Source of the DNA: Cognatiyoonia koreensis
Lineage (GTDB): Bacteria; Pseudomonadota; Alphaproteobacteria; Rhodobacterales; Rhodobacteraceae
Reading direction: 5' to 3'
Assembly (NCBI RefSeq): GCF_900109295.1
Contig: NZ_FOIZ01000001.1
Span: 1,116,001 to 1,180,000, forward strand
Length of the DNA stretch: 64,000 nucleotides
In this document: positions 39,690-49,336 of the stretch, piece by piece
How the letters are laid out: the number at the start of each line of letters is the position of its first letter
How positions within the stretch are numbered: the first letter of the stretch is position 1
Notes under the pieces: model-generated
The model's database searches: none
Told to the model about the DNA's origin: nothing
Seen by the model: only the letters and a program-made list of their open reading frames with translations
Program-made: the position numbers and the translations under genes

Positions 39690-41444
39690 CTATTCCGCCG
39701 CTTTGACGTCAGGCTGCAAGATCGGCAGCCGCACTTCGAATACTGCGCCCCCGTTCGCACCATTGCGCGCGGTGAGCCTTCCTCCCAAGTCGTTCACAAT
39801 CCCCGATGATATAGCAAGCCCCAGACCGACTCCGTCACCTGGCTGCTTCGTGGTATAAAACGGCTCAAAAAGCGCATCCAGATCCTCGATCCCATCCCCA
39901 TTGTCGCGCACTGTAAGAATCACGGTATCGCCCACAGCGACCAGTACGTCGATCGTTGGATCAGACACCGACTTCGTCGCATCAAGCGCGTTGCGCAACA
40001 AGTTGATGATAACCTGTTCCAATCTTAAACGATCACCAAGGATCATGGCAGGCTCATCAGGTAACGTGCGCGTGATATCGACACGCCGCGTCTTCAGCTG
40101 AGGTTCCATCATCGACAATGCTGATGATACGGCAGCCCTTGTATCTACAGGCTCAAACGCTTCAGATCCCTTGCGAGCATAGGATTTGAGTTGCCGCGTA
40201 ATCGCCCCCATACGCTCGATCAAATCGTCAATCCGCTGAAAGGAAGAAAGTGCCTCGTCCGGGCGTTTGCGAGTCAGCAAAAGTCGTGCGCCGGCAAGGT
40301 AAGTCTTCATCGCGGCAAGCGGTTGGTTCAGCTCGTGACTGACAGCGGCTGACATCTCACCCAAGGCCGCCAGTTTGGACGATTGCGCCAGCGTCTGCTC
40401 GGCCACTTCCAGCGTTTTTTCGACCTTTTCCCGTTCGGCAATTTCCCGCTGCAAGCGCTGGTTCAGTGCGCGAAGTTCCGCAGACTCGCGTTGAAAGAGA
40501 ACAAGACGCGATGCGGCCTTACGAGAGGACAACCAAAACAGTCCTGCCAGAAGGATCGCAAACCCCATAACTTCAAGCGCGAGAATCGCATTCACACGTT
40601 CACGGACAGACGAATAACGGGTGAAACTGACGATGCGCCAACCTTTCCATTGGACAAGCGCTTCGCGGCGCAGCACGGCCTCTCCTTGCACGTAGGTGTC
40701 AGCCGGGATGGCTGTCCAATCCTGCGCCGAGCGCAGCGCACGTTCAATCGCAGTTGGAGCAGGCGTGCGTTGCAGCGCCTGTTCTTCGTTCAATCCGCGC
40801 CACTGCGGTTCTGTCGACAAAACAATGATGCCTTCGCTGTTGGTCACCATTGTTGCGGCGGTGACACCAGCCCAATTGCGTTCCAGTTTCTGCAGATCAA
40901 CCTGCACCACAATCACGCCGAGTGTTGTTCCAGTGTCTTCGATTTTGCGGGAAAAACTGAAGGCAAAGCCGCCCTCTGCACGTGGCGAAACATTGAAACC
41001 CGTACCAGAAGACCTCAACGCATCGACGTAGTATGGTTCAGTGCGGTGATTGCCTCCTAGCCGGTTCCGGTCTGTCGCAGCGACCGCACGACCTTCTGTA
41101 TCTAGCAACATCAGTGAGGCTGCCCCGATTTCGTCGACAAATGACAGCAATCGTGCGGTCGACAGCGTATAATCCTTTGACCGAAGGGCAATAATCAGCT
41201 CCGGATCACGCGCAAGAAGTTGAGGAACGATCGAATTTCGCTCCATCTCGGAACTCAACGCACCGCCGAACAAAGTAAGACGGAGGTCTGCGCGGTTCCG
41301 CGTCGTTTCCGTGAATCTCTCGGTCAAAAGCTGGTTCGTGACGTAGATCACGAGCACACCCAACGCGCACAAACCGATGACAGCCAAACGGAGGCGCCAA
41401 CTGCGTGGACGTTTCAATGTGGTGGCGGCAGCCTTTCCAATCAT
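39690..41444 (-). CDS. dctB: DctB-like sensor histidine kinase
   Basis: A 584-residue membrane kinase. TM1 is at about residues 18-38. A periplasmic dCache/PAS-like sensor (about 40-290) and TM2 (about 287-305) follow, then a coiled coil, the H-box SHELNQPLAAMKTYLAGA, an N-box NLLRNALDA, and G boxes DNGDGI and GVGLGLAIS. It is the partner of the DctD-like regulator ten bases downstream. The sensor type (C4-dicarboxylate in DctB) is inferred from architecture. The leftmost gene of the pair begins 45 bases from purQ's stop. Confidence 0.9.
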   Translation of the reverse strand: MIGKAAATTLKRPRSWRLRLAVIGLCALGVLVIYVTNQLLTERFTETTRNRADLRLTLFGGALSSEMERNSIVPQLLARDPELIIALRSKDYTLSTARLLSFVDEIGAASLMLLDTEGRAVAATDRNRLGGNHRTEPYYVDALRSSGTGFNVSPRAEGGFAFSFSRKIEDTGTTLGVIVVQVDLQKLERNWAGVTAATMVTNSEGIIVLSTEPQWRGLNEEQALQRTPAPTAIERALRSAQDWTAIPADTYVQGEAVLRREALVQWKGWRIVSFTRYSSVRERVNAILALEVMGFAILLAGLFWLSSRKAASRLVLFQRESAELRALNQRLQREIAEREKVEKTLEVAEQTLAQSSKLAALGEMSAAVSHELNQPLAAMKTYLAGARLLLTRKRPDEALSSFQRIDDLIERMGAITRQLKSYARKGSEAFEPVDTRAAVSSALSMMEPQLKTRRVDITRTLPDEPAMILGDRLRLEQVIINLLRNALDATKSVSDPTIDVLVAVGDTVILTVRDNGDGIEDLDALFEPFYTTKQPGDGVGLGLAISSGIVNDLGGRLTARNGANGGAVFEVRLPILQPDVKAAE

Positions 41445-41488
41445 CTCAGAAGATTACTTGAGCCCTGCGCCTGCGACAAGCGCAAGCC

Positions 41489-42157
41489 TCAGACGTTTGC
41501 AAGCTGGCCGATCAATCCGCGGAAAAGCGCCTGCCCGTCAGTGCCCCCATGACCATCATCGACCGCACGTTCGGGATGCGGCATCATGCCAAGGACGCGT
41601 CGGTTTTCCGACAGCACGCCAGCGATGTCGGCCAGAGATCCGTTCGGATTGTCGCGATATGTGAACGCAATCCTGTCTTCGCCATTCAAAACTTGCAGTG
41701 TTTGGGGATCAGCGGTGTAATTGCCGTCATGATGGGCAATCGGAAAATTGACAATGTCCCCAGCATTATAGCCTTCAGTAAATGGCGAACTTGATGTGAC
41801 CACGTTCAATGCACTGGATTTGCAGACAAACTTCAAACCGGCATTCCGCATCAATGCACCGGGCAATAGGCCGGTCTCTGTCAGAACCTGAAATCCGTTG
41901 CAAACGCCAAGCGCGTATCCGCCGCGGTTTACGTGACGGGCCAGGGCTTTACAAATCGGGCTTTGTGCTGCGATCGCACCACAACGCAAATAATCGCCGA
42001 ATGAAAAACCACCGGGAACAGTGACCAGATCCAGATGATCCGGCAAATCTGCATCTTTGTGCCAAACCATCTCGACATCAGCCCCGGCTGCCTTCAGTGC
42101 AACAGCCATGTCGCGATCGCAGTTGGACCCCGGAAAGACGATAACCGCCGCTTTCAT
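41489..42157 (-). CDS. purQ: Phosphoribosylformylglycinamidine synthase subunit I
   Basis: A 222-residue class I glutamine amidotransferase subunit. The nucleophile Cys is in GVCNGFQ, with 'MPHPER' near the C-terminus carrying a catalytic His. It supplies ammonia for FGAM synthesis together with PurS and PurL; purL is not in this window. Its ATG overlaps the purS stop by four bases. Confidence 0.96.
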   Translation of the reverse strand: MKAAVIVFPGSNCDRDMAVALKAAGADVEMVWHKDADLPDHLDLVTVPGGFSFGDYLRCGAIAAQSPICKALARHVNRGGYALGVCNGFQVLTETGLLPGALMRNAGLKFVCKSSALNVVTSSSPFTEGYNAGDIVNFPIAHHDGNYTADPQTLQVLNGEDRIAFTYRDNPNGSLADIAGVLSENRRVLGMMPHPERAVDDGHGGTDGQALFRGLIGQLANV

Positions 42158-42390
42158 GATGCGATCTCAATGCGATAGCTTTCAATCACCGTATTGGCGA
42201 GAAGCTTCTCGCACATCTCGGTGATTGTGTCCTCTGTCGTACCGTCGGCCAGATCCAGTTCGATGACTTTTCCTTGGCGCACATTTTCGACGCCAGAAAA
42301 CCCAAGTGAACCAAGGGCGTGCTTGACAGCTTCGCCTTGTGGATCAAGAACGCCTTCTTTGAGCATTACATGAACTTTGGCTTTCATCAT
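42154..42390 (-). CDS. purS: Phosphoribosylformylglycinamidine synthase subunit PurS
   Basis: A 78-residue small subunit that bridges PurQ and PurL. '[24 protein letters not shown]' and '[12 protein letters not shown]' are the family segments. Two adjacent ATGs are possible; the second removes one residue. ATGA overlap with purQ downstream; 11 bases after purC. Confidence 0.95.
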   Translation of the reverse strand: MMKAKVHVMLKEGVLDPQGEAVKHALGSLGFSGVENVRQGKVIELDLADGTTEDTITEMCEKLLANTVIESYRIEIAS

Positions 42391-42401
42391 GCTGATCCTG
42401 C

Positions 42402-43163
42402 TTAATTTATCAGTGTCGGTTTGGGGCGGTGCGTCACGTTGCTGGGCAGGACACCCAATCGCTTTGCGACTTCGGTATAGGCGTCAGCAAGATTGCCAAG
42501 ATCGTGCCGGAAAACATCCTTGTCCAGCTTCTGTCCGGTTTCAATGTCCCACAGTCGGCAACTGTCCGGACTGATTTCGTCGGCGACGACCAAACGCATG
42601 AAATCATTGTCCCAAACACGCCCGATCTCGATTTTGAAGTCGATCAGCTTAATTCCCACACCAAGCATCACACCCGACATGAAATCATTTACACGCAGGG
42701 CCATGCTGACGATATCGTCTAAATCTTGTTGGCTCGCCCATCCAAATGCAGCGATGTATTCTTCCGGGACCAACGGGTCCCCAAGCGAGTCATCTTTGTA
42801 AGAGAACTCGACAATCGGGCGCGGTAATTGAAGCCCTTCTTCCAGTCCCATCCGCTTTGCCATCGATCCGGCTGCAAAATTGCGCACAATCACCTCAAGC
42901 GGTATGATTTCCACTTGCCGGATCAACTGCTCGCGCATGTTCAAACGCTTGAGGAAGTGGGTCGGAATACCGATCTGTTGCAAACCAGTCATAAAAAATT
43001 CGGACAAACGGTTGTTCAAAACCCCTTTGCCTTCGATGACAGCTTTCTTTTCGGCGTTGAAAGCAGTCGCATCATCCTTGAAATACTGCACAAAAGTGCC
43101 CGGTTCCGGGCCTTCGTACAAAATCTTAGCTTTGCCTTCATAGATCATCTTGCGACGTGCCAT
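42402..43163 (-). CDS. purC: Phosphoribosylaminoimidazole-succinocarboxamide synthase
   Basis: A 253-residue SAICAR synthase that joins CAIR and aspartate. '[12 protein letters not shown]' binds the nucleotide; '[17 protein letters not shown]' and 'DFKIEIGR' are also typical. The ATG at 43163 with GGACGGG upstream begins the conserved region; nine extra codons upstream are not supported. First gene of the purC-purS-purQ run, divergent from the ATPase inhibitor gene. Confidence 0.96.
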   Translation of the reverse strand: MARRKMIYEGKAKILYEGPEPGTFVQYFKDDATAFNAEKKAVIEGKGVLNNRLSEFFMTGLQQIGIPTHFLKRLNMREQLIRQVEIIPLEVIVRNFAAGSMAKRMGLEEGLQLPRPIVEFSYKDDSLGDPLVPEEYIAAFGWASQQDLDDIVSMALRVNDFMSGVMLGVGIKLIDFKIEIGRVWDNDFMRLVVADEISPDSCRLWDIETGQKLDKDVFRHDLGNLADAYTEVAKRLGVLPSNVTHRPKPTLIN

Positions 43164-43295
43164 AGGGTGTCCCGTCCTTGCTTGCACCAATCATCATGGA
43201 GCGTTGGGTGCCTCATAATCCAACCCCCTCTTGCGGGCAAGGACTTGCGGGGGCATATCATAAGTAACTGAACAGGTAGCCAAAGGATTGCTGAC

Positions 43296-43610
43296 ATGAC
43301 GAGCTTTGATGATCGCGAAAACGCCTTCGAGAACAAGTTTGCCCACGATGAAGAAATGAAATTCAAAGCCGAAGCCCGTCGCAACAAACTGCTCGGTCTT
43401 TGGGCGGCTGACCTTCTTGGGAAAACGGGCGATGATGCGACAGCCTATGCACGCGAAGTGATCGCGTCCGACTTCGAAGAGGCTGGCGATGAAGACGTCT
43501 ACCGCAAAGTGTCCGGCGATCTTGGCGATAAGGCATCCGAACAGACGATCCGCACAAAGATGAAGGAATTGATGGTTACCGCCAAAGAGCAGATCATGAA
43601 AGAAGTCTAA
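43296..43610 (+). CDS. DUF1476 protein, F1-ATPase inhibitor zeta subunit family
   Basis: A 104-residue helical protein with the family start 'MTSFDDRENAFENKFAHDEE' and 'FKAEARRNKLLGLWAADLLG'. In Paracoccus the zeta subunit inhibits ATP hydrolysis by F1F0-ATPase via its N-terminus, and this is the same family. It has its own terminator directly after it. Confidence 0.92.
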   Translation: MTSFDDRENAFENKFAHDEEMKFKAEARRNKLLGLWAADLLGKTGDDATAYAREVIASDFEEAGDEDVYRKVSGDLGDKASEQTIRTKMKELMVTAKEQIMKEV

Positions 43611-43639
43611 ATCTTTCAGAATTAGCTTTGATTTTAAGA

Positions 43640-43668
43640 AGGCATCGCCCGTCCGGCGGTGCCTTTCT
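43640..43668 (+). terminator. Rho-independent terminator after the DUF1476 gene
   Basis: AGGCATCGCC (43640-43649) pairs with GGCGGTGCCT (43655-43664), a 10-bp stem with one G-T pair, then TTCTCG. Confidence 0.8.
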
Positions 43669-43734
43669 CGTTTCGCTTAACATCAGATTCATTGCCCTCG
43701 CATAGCTCCAAAGTCTGCCGTGAACGAGGTAACG

Positions 43735-45567
43735 ATGATTGCGCGCCCTATCCAAATACCAAGCGTACCCAAATTCCTACGCTGTTTAGTCGTGTTGGCG
43801 ATATCCGCATTTTGCATGGCATTGCTGTGGGGACATATCCGGGAATTGAATGGAGAAAATATTCGCACGTTGTTCACGCAGATCAGTCTCGGTCAGTGGA
43901 TTTGCGCTTTAGGCGCAACGATATGCAGCTTCTTCGCACTCGGCCAATATGACACCATCTGGCACAAGGTCTTGAAAACGCGTGTTCCGGCTTGCCACGC
44001 GCACCGCACCGGCATCTGCGCCATCGCGATCGGACAGGCGATCGGGCTAACGGCAGTCACTGCAGGTTTGGTGCGCTGGCGGCAACTGCGCGGACTGCAA
44101 ATTGAAAAAGTCATCGCACTGTCAGCAGCGGTCAGTACATCGTTCATGCTTTGCTGGGCGTTGCTTCTTGCGCCTGCTTTCTGGGTTGTCGGCAAAGATA
44201 TCAGTTCGAGGTTCGATTTTTCTTGGACGTTGATCCCTGGCTTGGCCTTGGGAGCTTGTTTGTTCATATGGCTCTCGGTTCGCAAATCGATTCAATTGCG
44301 CCTCAGTCTCGCCCTGCTCTTCTGGACTGCAGTAGACTTGGTATTTGCTGGGCTGGTGGTGGTTGCGTTCCTTCCCGATGGAACTCCGGTCGTGCCAGTC
44401 ATTGCCGCCGTTATGATAGCTACCGGTGCCGGACTGATCAGTAATGCGCCCGGTGGGCTTGGTGCGTTTGACCTGACGCTATTTGCAATGCTGCCCAATA
44501 CACCCGACGAAAGCCTTGTGGCGGCGCTGATAGCGTATCGTATGACCTATGTCCTGTTGCCATTCATTCTGGCCCTTCTTGTTCTGGTCAAAGCGCGTCC
44601 TCCGGTAGCGGATCTGCGGCTACAGATGCCAGCGGCATGGGGCTTGGCACGCCAATCAGGATTCGTTGCTTCAGGGTCCAACTGGTCTGCGCACATTGCT
44701 GAAACAGCGGTTGGGCTTGTGGCACTTGGCAACGCGCTCGGACCCAACCGCACAGCTGCTAAGCAAGGTATACGGGCTTTTTACAAATGTTCCCCCAACC
44801 TGGCCGCTGAACTGCGACAGTGCGGATGGACGTCCATGCGGATTGCGTTAGAGGCGCAAATAAACCCGCAGGCATTCTCTATTACAGGGCGTGACCGACA
44901 GTCATTGCGCCGAAAACTGCGAAAGGCCGAAGCGGCGGGGATAAGCTGTACAGAAGAAACTTGCGATAAGACAACCATGTCTGAAATCGCGGAAAGTTGG
45001 GCGAAGGAACATGGTGGTGAGATGGGTTTCTCGATGGGGCGCTTTTCCCAGGATTACATCAAACACCAACGGATATTCATTATAAGACGGGACCAAATTC
45101 CCATTGGGTTTGTGACATTTCATCATAGCAAAACCGGCTGGTCGCTCGATCTAATCCGCTACGTCGCCGACACCCCTTGTGGGGCGATATACCTTGCAAT
45201 TGAAACGGCGATTGCTACGGCAAGGGATGACGGCGTCACAAATCTCTGCCTAGGTGCTGTACCCTCCTTCACAGGCCAACTGCAGCGACTTAATGCGCGA
45301 CGTGCGGGGCTGATGCAATTCAAGCAAAGCTTCGGCCCGACATGGCGGCCTGTCTATCATGCCGCAAGTAATCCGATCTGGTTCTGCCTGACTGCAGTCG
45401 CTATCGCGTGGGAAATCCACCGGCCGATCCAAAACCTGCGCTATCAACGCTTCGTCATGAAGATCATGCGATGTTTTCAATTGCGCAAGTTTCGCGCGCG
45501 TGGCATCGCAGCAGACATGGCTGCAGGGACACAAACACATGGCCGACGCGCTCAGCAAACTTCTTGA
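43735..45567 (+). CDS. MprF-like membrane flippase with DUF2156 (phosphatidylglycerol aminoacyltransferase-like) domain
   Basis: A 610-residue protein. The N-terminal 300 residues have about eight hydrophobic helices in the MprF flippase-like pattern with 'GLISNAPGGLGAFDLTLFAML'. The C-terminal part (about residues 320-580) is a DUF2156/GNAT-like domain with 'SLRRKLRKAEAAGISC' and 'SLDLIRYVADTPCGAIYLAIETAIA', as in lysyl- or alanyl-phosphatidylglycerol synthases. It would modify lipid head groups, but the amino acid is unknown. A GTG at 43720 is an alternative start; the ATG with AGGT is preferred. Its last 29 bases overlap the next gene. Confidence 0.84.
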   Translation: MIARPIQIPSVPKFLRCLVVLAISAFCMALLWGHIRELNGENIRTLFTQISLGQWICALGATICSFFALGQYDTIWHKVLKTRVPACHAHRTGICAIAIGQAIGLTAVTAGLVRWRQLRGLQIEKVIALSAAVSTSFMLCWALLLAPAFWVVGKDISSRFDFSWTLIPGLALGACLFIWLSVRKSIQLRLSLALLFWTAVDLVFAGLVVVAFLPDGTPVVPVIAAVMIATGAGLISNAPGGLGAFDLTLFAMLPNTPDESLVAALIAYRMTYVLLPFILALLVLVKARPPVADLRLQMPAAWGLARQSGFVASGSNWSAHIAETAVGLVALGNALGPNRTAAKQGIRAFYKCSPNLAAELRQCGWTSMRIALEAQINPQAFSITGRDRQSLRRKLRKAEAAGISCTEETCDKTTMSEIAESWAKEHGGEMGFSMGRFSQDYIKHQRIFIIRRDQIPIGFVTFHHSKTGWSLDLIRYVADTPCGAIYLAIETAIATARDDGVTNLCLGAVPSFTGQLQRLNARRAGLMQFKQSFGPTWRPVYHAASNPIWFCLTAVAIAWEIHRPIQNLRYQRFVMKIMRCFQLRKFRARGIAADMAAGTQTHGRRAQQTS

Positions 45568-46552
45568 CGAACGCGATTGGCTCCTTGCCGATGGTGCGAC
45601 TGGAACAAATCTTTTCAACATGGGGCTATCGTCTGGCGATGCGCCAGAATTCTGGAACGTCGACCATCCTGACAGGATCGCCGCCCTATACGACGGGGCA
45701 GTCAAAGCGGGAAGCGACCTGTTTTTAACAAACACCTTCGGTGGAAATGCATCGCGCCTCAAGCTTCATGATGCACAGTCGCGGGTTCACGAACTCAACA
45801 AGGCTGGCGCGGAAATTGGACGTAACATAGCGGATAAGGCAGACCATCCGGTCATTGTCGCAGGTTCAGTTGGGCCAACAGGAGAGATCATGGCACCAAT
45901 GGGATCATTGACGCATGAGATCGCCGTCGAAATGTTTCACGAACAGGCCGAAGGGCTGAAAGCTGGCGGCGCAGATGTCCTCTGGCTGGAAACGATTAGC
46001 GCCATCGAGGAATTCGTCGCAGCGGCAGAAGCTTTCAAACGCGCTGACATGCCGTGGTGCGGCACTATGAGCTTTGACACAGCCGGCCGCACGATGATGG
46101 GAATTACATCAAAGGACTTCGCCAAGAAGGCTGCGAAAATCGACCACGCACCTATTGCGATTGGTGCAAATTGCGGCACAGGCGCCTCTGATCTTTTACG
46201 AACCATTCAAGGCTTCACAGACGCAAAGCCGCCCTACCCACTGATTGCGAAAGGCAATGCCGGAATTCCGAAATACCACGATGGACACATCCACTATGAC
46301 GGCACACCCGAATTGATGGCCGACTATGCCGTTCTGGCAAGGGACAGCGGGGCACGGATCATCGGCGGGTGTTGTGGCACGACACCGCATCACTTGCAGC
46401 TGATGCGCAAAGCCCTTGAAAGTCGCCCGTCGGGGCCGCGCCCTTCACACGATGATATCACATCAGCACTTGGCGGCTTTTCATCTGAATCGGATGGAAC
46501 AGACGGTGGCGGGCCAACCCGCGCGGCACGCCGGGGACGTCGACGCGCCTGA
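45539..46552 (+). CDS. bmt: Homocysteine S-methyltransferase (betaine-homocysteine methyltransferase-like, split-MetH part)
   Basis: A 337-residue homocysteine-binding methyltransferase of the BHMT/MetH N-terminal type. The zinc ligands are in GANCGTG and GGCCGTTPHH. The C-terminal 40 residues form a basic tail not seen in most homologues. In Rhodobacterales such single-domain proteins act with a separate corrinoid protein (encoded at 47774) and a separate methyl-THF transferase in place of one long MetH (established for Phaeobacter). The ATG at 45539, AGGGA nine bases upstream, lies inside the end of the MprF-like gene. Confidence 0.9.
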   Translation: MADALSKLLDERDWLLADGATGTNLFNMGLSSGDAPEFWNVDHPDRIAALYDGAVKAGSDLFLTNTFGGNASRLKLHDAQSRVHELNKAGAEIGRNIADKADHPVIVAGSVGPTGEIMAPMGSLTHEIAVEMFHEQAEGLKAGGADVLWLETISAIEEFVAAAEAFKRADMPWCGTMSFDTAGRTMMGITSKDFAKKAAKIDHAPIAIGANCGTGASDLLRTIQGFTDAKPPYPLIAKGNAGIPKYHDGHIHYDGTPELMADYAVLARDSGARIIGGCCGTTPHHLQLMRKALESRPSGPRPSHDDITSALGGFSSESDGTDGGGPTRAARRGRRRA

Positions 46553-46557
46553 CCCCA

Positions 46558-47637
46558 TTAGAACAGTGATAACTGATCGCCGGCCTTTGGCGGAACACAG
46601 AACAAGTCAGTTCGCAAAGGCGGCAAACTGCGATCAAGTCCAAGTCGGCGACAAGCCAATTTGAAGCGCTGTTGCAGCAGTTCGGCCCATTTGCCCTGCC
46701 CGGTCATGCGTTTGCCAAATTCCGGATCATAATCCTTGCCGCCATGCAATTCGCGGACCCGCGCCATCACCCGCGCAGCACGATCCGGATAATGCGCTGC
46801 GATCCAATCGCGGAACAGACCCGAAACCTCTTGTGGCAGGCGCAATACGATCGAAGAGGCAGCAATTGCCCCTGCCTCTGCACAGGCTTCAAGGATCGAC
46901 TCCAACTCGTGGTCAGTTAGCGCAGGAACGACAGGAGACACCATTGCCCTGACGGGAATGCCTGCGTCGCTCAGCGCGCGAATAACGGAAAGCCGTCGCT
47001 TTGGTGCGGGGCAGCGCGGCTCCATCAGGCGCGCGGTTTTTGGATCAAGCGTGGTGACTGAAATGCCTACGCGCAAAAGTCCCTTTTGCGCCATCGGGCC
47101 GAGTATATCGATATCGCGGGTGATCAGCGCACCTTTCGTGACAATAGCAACAGGATGATTGTGCGCTGCCAAGACGGCAAGAAGATCGCGCATGATGTGC
47201 CTGTCTTTCTCGATTGGCTGATACGGATCCGTGTTCGTTCCGATTGCAATTGTGCGCGGTCGGTATGACCGCTTCGCAAGCTCCCGTTCAAGAATTGCTG
47301 GAGCATCTGGACGCGCGATAAGCTGCGTTTCAAAATCAAGCCCCGGAGACAGGCCGAGGTATGCGTGACTAGGGCGCGCAAAGCAGTAAATGCATCCGTG
47401 TTCACAGCCGCGATAAGGATTGATCGACCGATCAAAAGACAGATCGGGTGAAGTGTTTCGCGTGATAATCTTTCGCGGAACCTCATCAGCGACTGACGTC
47501 CGCAACACCGGCAAAGGATCATCTTTTTCCCAACCGTCATCAAAGTCGGCTGTTGTAACCCGATCATAGCGCACAGCTGGATTTGATCCGGCTGCACGCC
47601 CGATAGTGCGATGCTGAGGGCGCGTTGGAAAATCCAT
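46558..47637 (-). CDS. PA0069-type radical SAM protein
   Basis: A 359-residue radical SAM protein of the SPL-like group. The [4Fe-4S] motif is CEHGCIYC (residues 78-85, CxxxCxxC), followed by FARPSHAYLGLSPGLDFET. 'IAIGTNTDPYQPIEK' is a family segment. It is annotated as the PA0069 family and has no known substrate. The ATG at 47637 is preferred over the TTG two codons earlier. It is convergent with bmt (5-base gap) and divergent from the corrinoid protein gene. Confidence 0.9.
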   Translation of the reverse strand: MDFPTRPQHRTIGRAAGSNPAVRYDRVTTADFDDGWEKDDPLPVLRTSVADEVPRKIITRNTSPDLSFDRSINPYRGCEHGCIYCFARPSHAYLGLSPGLDFETQLIARPDAPAILERELAKRSYRPRTIAIGTNTDPYQPIEKDRHIMRDLLAVLAAHNHPVAIVTKGALITRDIDILGPMAQKGLLRVGISVTTLDPKTARLMEPRCPAPKRRLSVIRALSDAGIPVRAMVSPVVPALTDHELESILEACAEAGAIAASSIVLRLPQEVSGLFRDWIAAHYPDRAARVMARVRELHGGKDYDPEFGKRMTGQGKWAELLQQRFKLACRRLGLDRSLPPLRTDLFCVPPKAGDQLSLF

Positions 47638-47773
47638 GTACAATCACTAGAACGTAACAAGAACATTGGCAAGCGCACGTCGGTGTCGAAACGGTGAATG
47701 TCGCAATTTGTCGCGTGACTTAACGTGCAATAGCGCACTAAGCTTGAAGAACGTGCGAACAAGGAGCTTTGCA

Positions 47774-48478
47774 ATGTCTGAAGCCGAAGACGACATCATT
47801 CTGTCCGAACTCAACGATGAAGACCTTGTCGCGCAGATGTTCGACGATCTCTACGACGGAATGAAGGAAGAGATCGAAGAAGGCGTCAACATTCTGCTCG
47901 AACGCGGCTGGGAACCATACCGCATTCTGACAGAAGCTTTGGTTGGTGGCATGACGATCGTCGGAATTGATTTCCGGGACGGTATTCTCTTTGTTCCCGA
48001 AGTTCTGCTTGCCGCAAACGCCATGAAAGGCGGGATGAAAATTCTCAAGCCGCTGCTGGCCGAGACAGGTGCCCCACGTGTCGGCAAGATGGTGATCGGT
48101 ACGGTGAAGGGCGATATCCATGATATCGGGAAGAACCTCGTTTCCATGATGATGGAAGGTGCGGGATTTGAGGTTGTCGATCTTGGCATCAACAATGCCG
48201 TTGAAAGCTATCTCGAGGCGCTTGAGGCCGAAGGTCCAGACATCCTCGGCATGTCCGCCCTGCTCACGACCACGATGCCCTATATGAAAGTCGTCATCGA
48301 CACGATGGTCGAAAAAGGCATTCGTGATGATTACATCGTACTTGTTGGCGGCGCGCCATTAAACGAAGAATTCGGCAAGGCAATCGGTGCCGACGCATAT
48401 TGCCGGGATGCTGCCGTTGCTGTTGAGACGGCAAAAGACTTTGTTGGTCGCAAGCACAACCAGATGGCTGCTGGCTGA
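47774..48478 (+). CDS. Corrinoid (B12-binding) methyl-transfer protein
   Basis: A 234-residue MtbC/MetH-type cobalamin-binding protein. The helical cap (residues about 10-95) precedes a Rossmann domain with the cobalt-ligating DIHDIG motif at 114-119 (His116) and 'GMSALLTTTM' and 'LVGGAPLN' in the binding pocket. The start is ATG at 47774 with a clear AGGAG eight bases upstream; the longer frame upstream is not supported. It is the corrinoid carrier of the split MetH system; partners are at 45539 and a methyl-THF transferase plus activator elsewhere. Confidence 0.93.
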   Translation: MSEAEDDIILSELNDEDLVAQMFDDLYDGMKEEIEEGVNILLERGWEPYRILTEALVGGMTIVGIDFRDGILFVPEVLLAANAMKGGMKILKPLLAETGAPRVGKMVIGTVKGDIHDIGKNLVSMMMEGAGFEVVDLGINNAVESYLEALEAEGPDILGMSALLTTTMPYMKVVIDTMVEKGIRDDYIVLVGGAPLNEEFGKAIGADAYCRDAAVAVETAKDFVGRKHNQMAAG

Positions 48479-48541
48479 CCTTGGAAAGTTAGGCGAACAT
48501 CCCCATGTTGGATGGACACCCTAAACAGAAAGAGGATCACG

Positions 48542-48706
48542 ATGCCGGTACTGCACTATACCCTTCTGTTGATTGGTGTGATCTGTGCGGCAGGTCTGAC
48601 GATTACCATCATCACAGGCTTCGCAACGCCGTTTGAAACCGTCATCGGCGGGGGTCTTTTCATCGTCGGTGCAATGCTGTTGAGGCTGGTGCTTGCACGC
48701 AAATGA
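48542..48706 (+). CDS. Small two-helix membrane protein
   Basis: A 54-residue protein with two hydrophobic helices (about residues 7-25 and 32-50). The ATG at 48542 follows AGAGGA at a good distance, and its stop overlaps the DUF1638 start (ATGA). I do not recognise it. The tight coupling makes it likely to be real. Confidence 0.65.
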   Translation: MPVLHYTLLLIGVICAAGLTITIITGFATPFETVIGGGLFIVGAMLLRLVLARK

Positions 48707-49329
48707 CACTGACGGACACACAGCTGACAACTGACGGCCTTGCTGCAAAAGGCAAAGGCCGCATTTTGTTGCTGGCATGTGGTGCACTCGCGCATGAAAT
48801 CATTGCGCTGAAAAAAACCTTCGGTTGGGATCATCTCGATCTGCATTGCCTGCCTGCCATTCTGCACGTGAAACCCGGCCGCATCGTCCCGGCAGTCCAA
48901 GAGGCTGTACTGAAATTCCGTGGCTCTTACGATAACGTCTTCGTTGTTTATGCGGATTGCGGAACCGGTGGGCAGTTGCAGGCACTCTGTGACGCACTAG
49001 ACGTAGAAATGGTTGCCGGACCACATTGCTATAGCTTCTTTGAAGGCAACGACGTTTTCGCTGCAAAAGATGAAATGACTGCCTTTTACCTAACCGATTT
49101 TCTGGTGAGGCAGTTTGATGCCTTCGTTTGGAAACCGCTTGGGCTGGACCGGCATCCAGAACTGTTAGAGATGTATTTCGGGAATTACGAAAAGTTGGTT
49201 TATCAGGCGCAGACCGATGATCGGGATCTGACAACCAAAGCGAAGGAATGTGCCAAGCGTCTTGGCCTGACTTTTGAAAGACGATTCACCGGTTACGGTG
49301 AGCTCGAAACCACGCTGTCAAAGCTTTGA
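48703..49329 (+). CDS. DUF1638 domain-containing protein
   Basis: A 208-residue protein. 'ILLLACGALAHEIIALKK' and 'VVYADCGTGGQLQALCDAL' are the family core with conserved Cys residues, followed by 'PHCYSFFEG' near residue 105. DUF1638 genes accompany corrinoid methyltransferases in many genomes, as here (226 bases after the corrinoid gene). Function unknown; a role in corrinoid-dependent methyl transfer is inferred from context. ATGA overlap with the small membrane gene. Confidence 0.87.
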   Translation: MTLTDTQLTTDGLAAKGKGRILLLACGALAHEIIALKKTFGWDHLDLHCLPAILHVKPGRIVPAVQEAVLKFRGSYDNVFVVYADCGTGGQLQALCDALDVEMVAGPHCYSFFEGNDVFAAKDEMTAFYLTDFLVRQFDAFVWKPLGLDRHPELLEMYFGNYEKLVYQAQTDDRDLTTKAKECAKRLGLTFERRFTGYGELETTLSKL

Positions 49330-49336
49330 ACGCGCC

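Noticed and set aside
40383..41060. 225-codon frame antisense to dctB
   Set aside because: dctB is complete with all kinase motifs; the antisense frame has none.
43191..43295. Imperfect repeat CTTGCGGGCAAGGACTTGCGGG in the purC-DUF1476 gap as a riboswitch
   Set aside because: It is a short direct repeat without a purine-riboswitch core, and it is not placed in the purC leader in a meaningful way.
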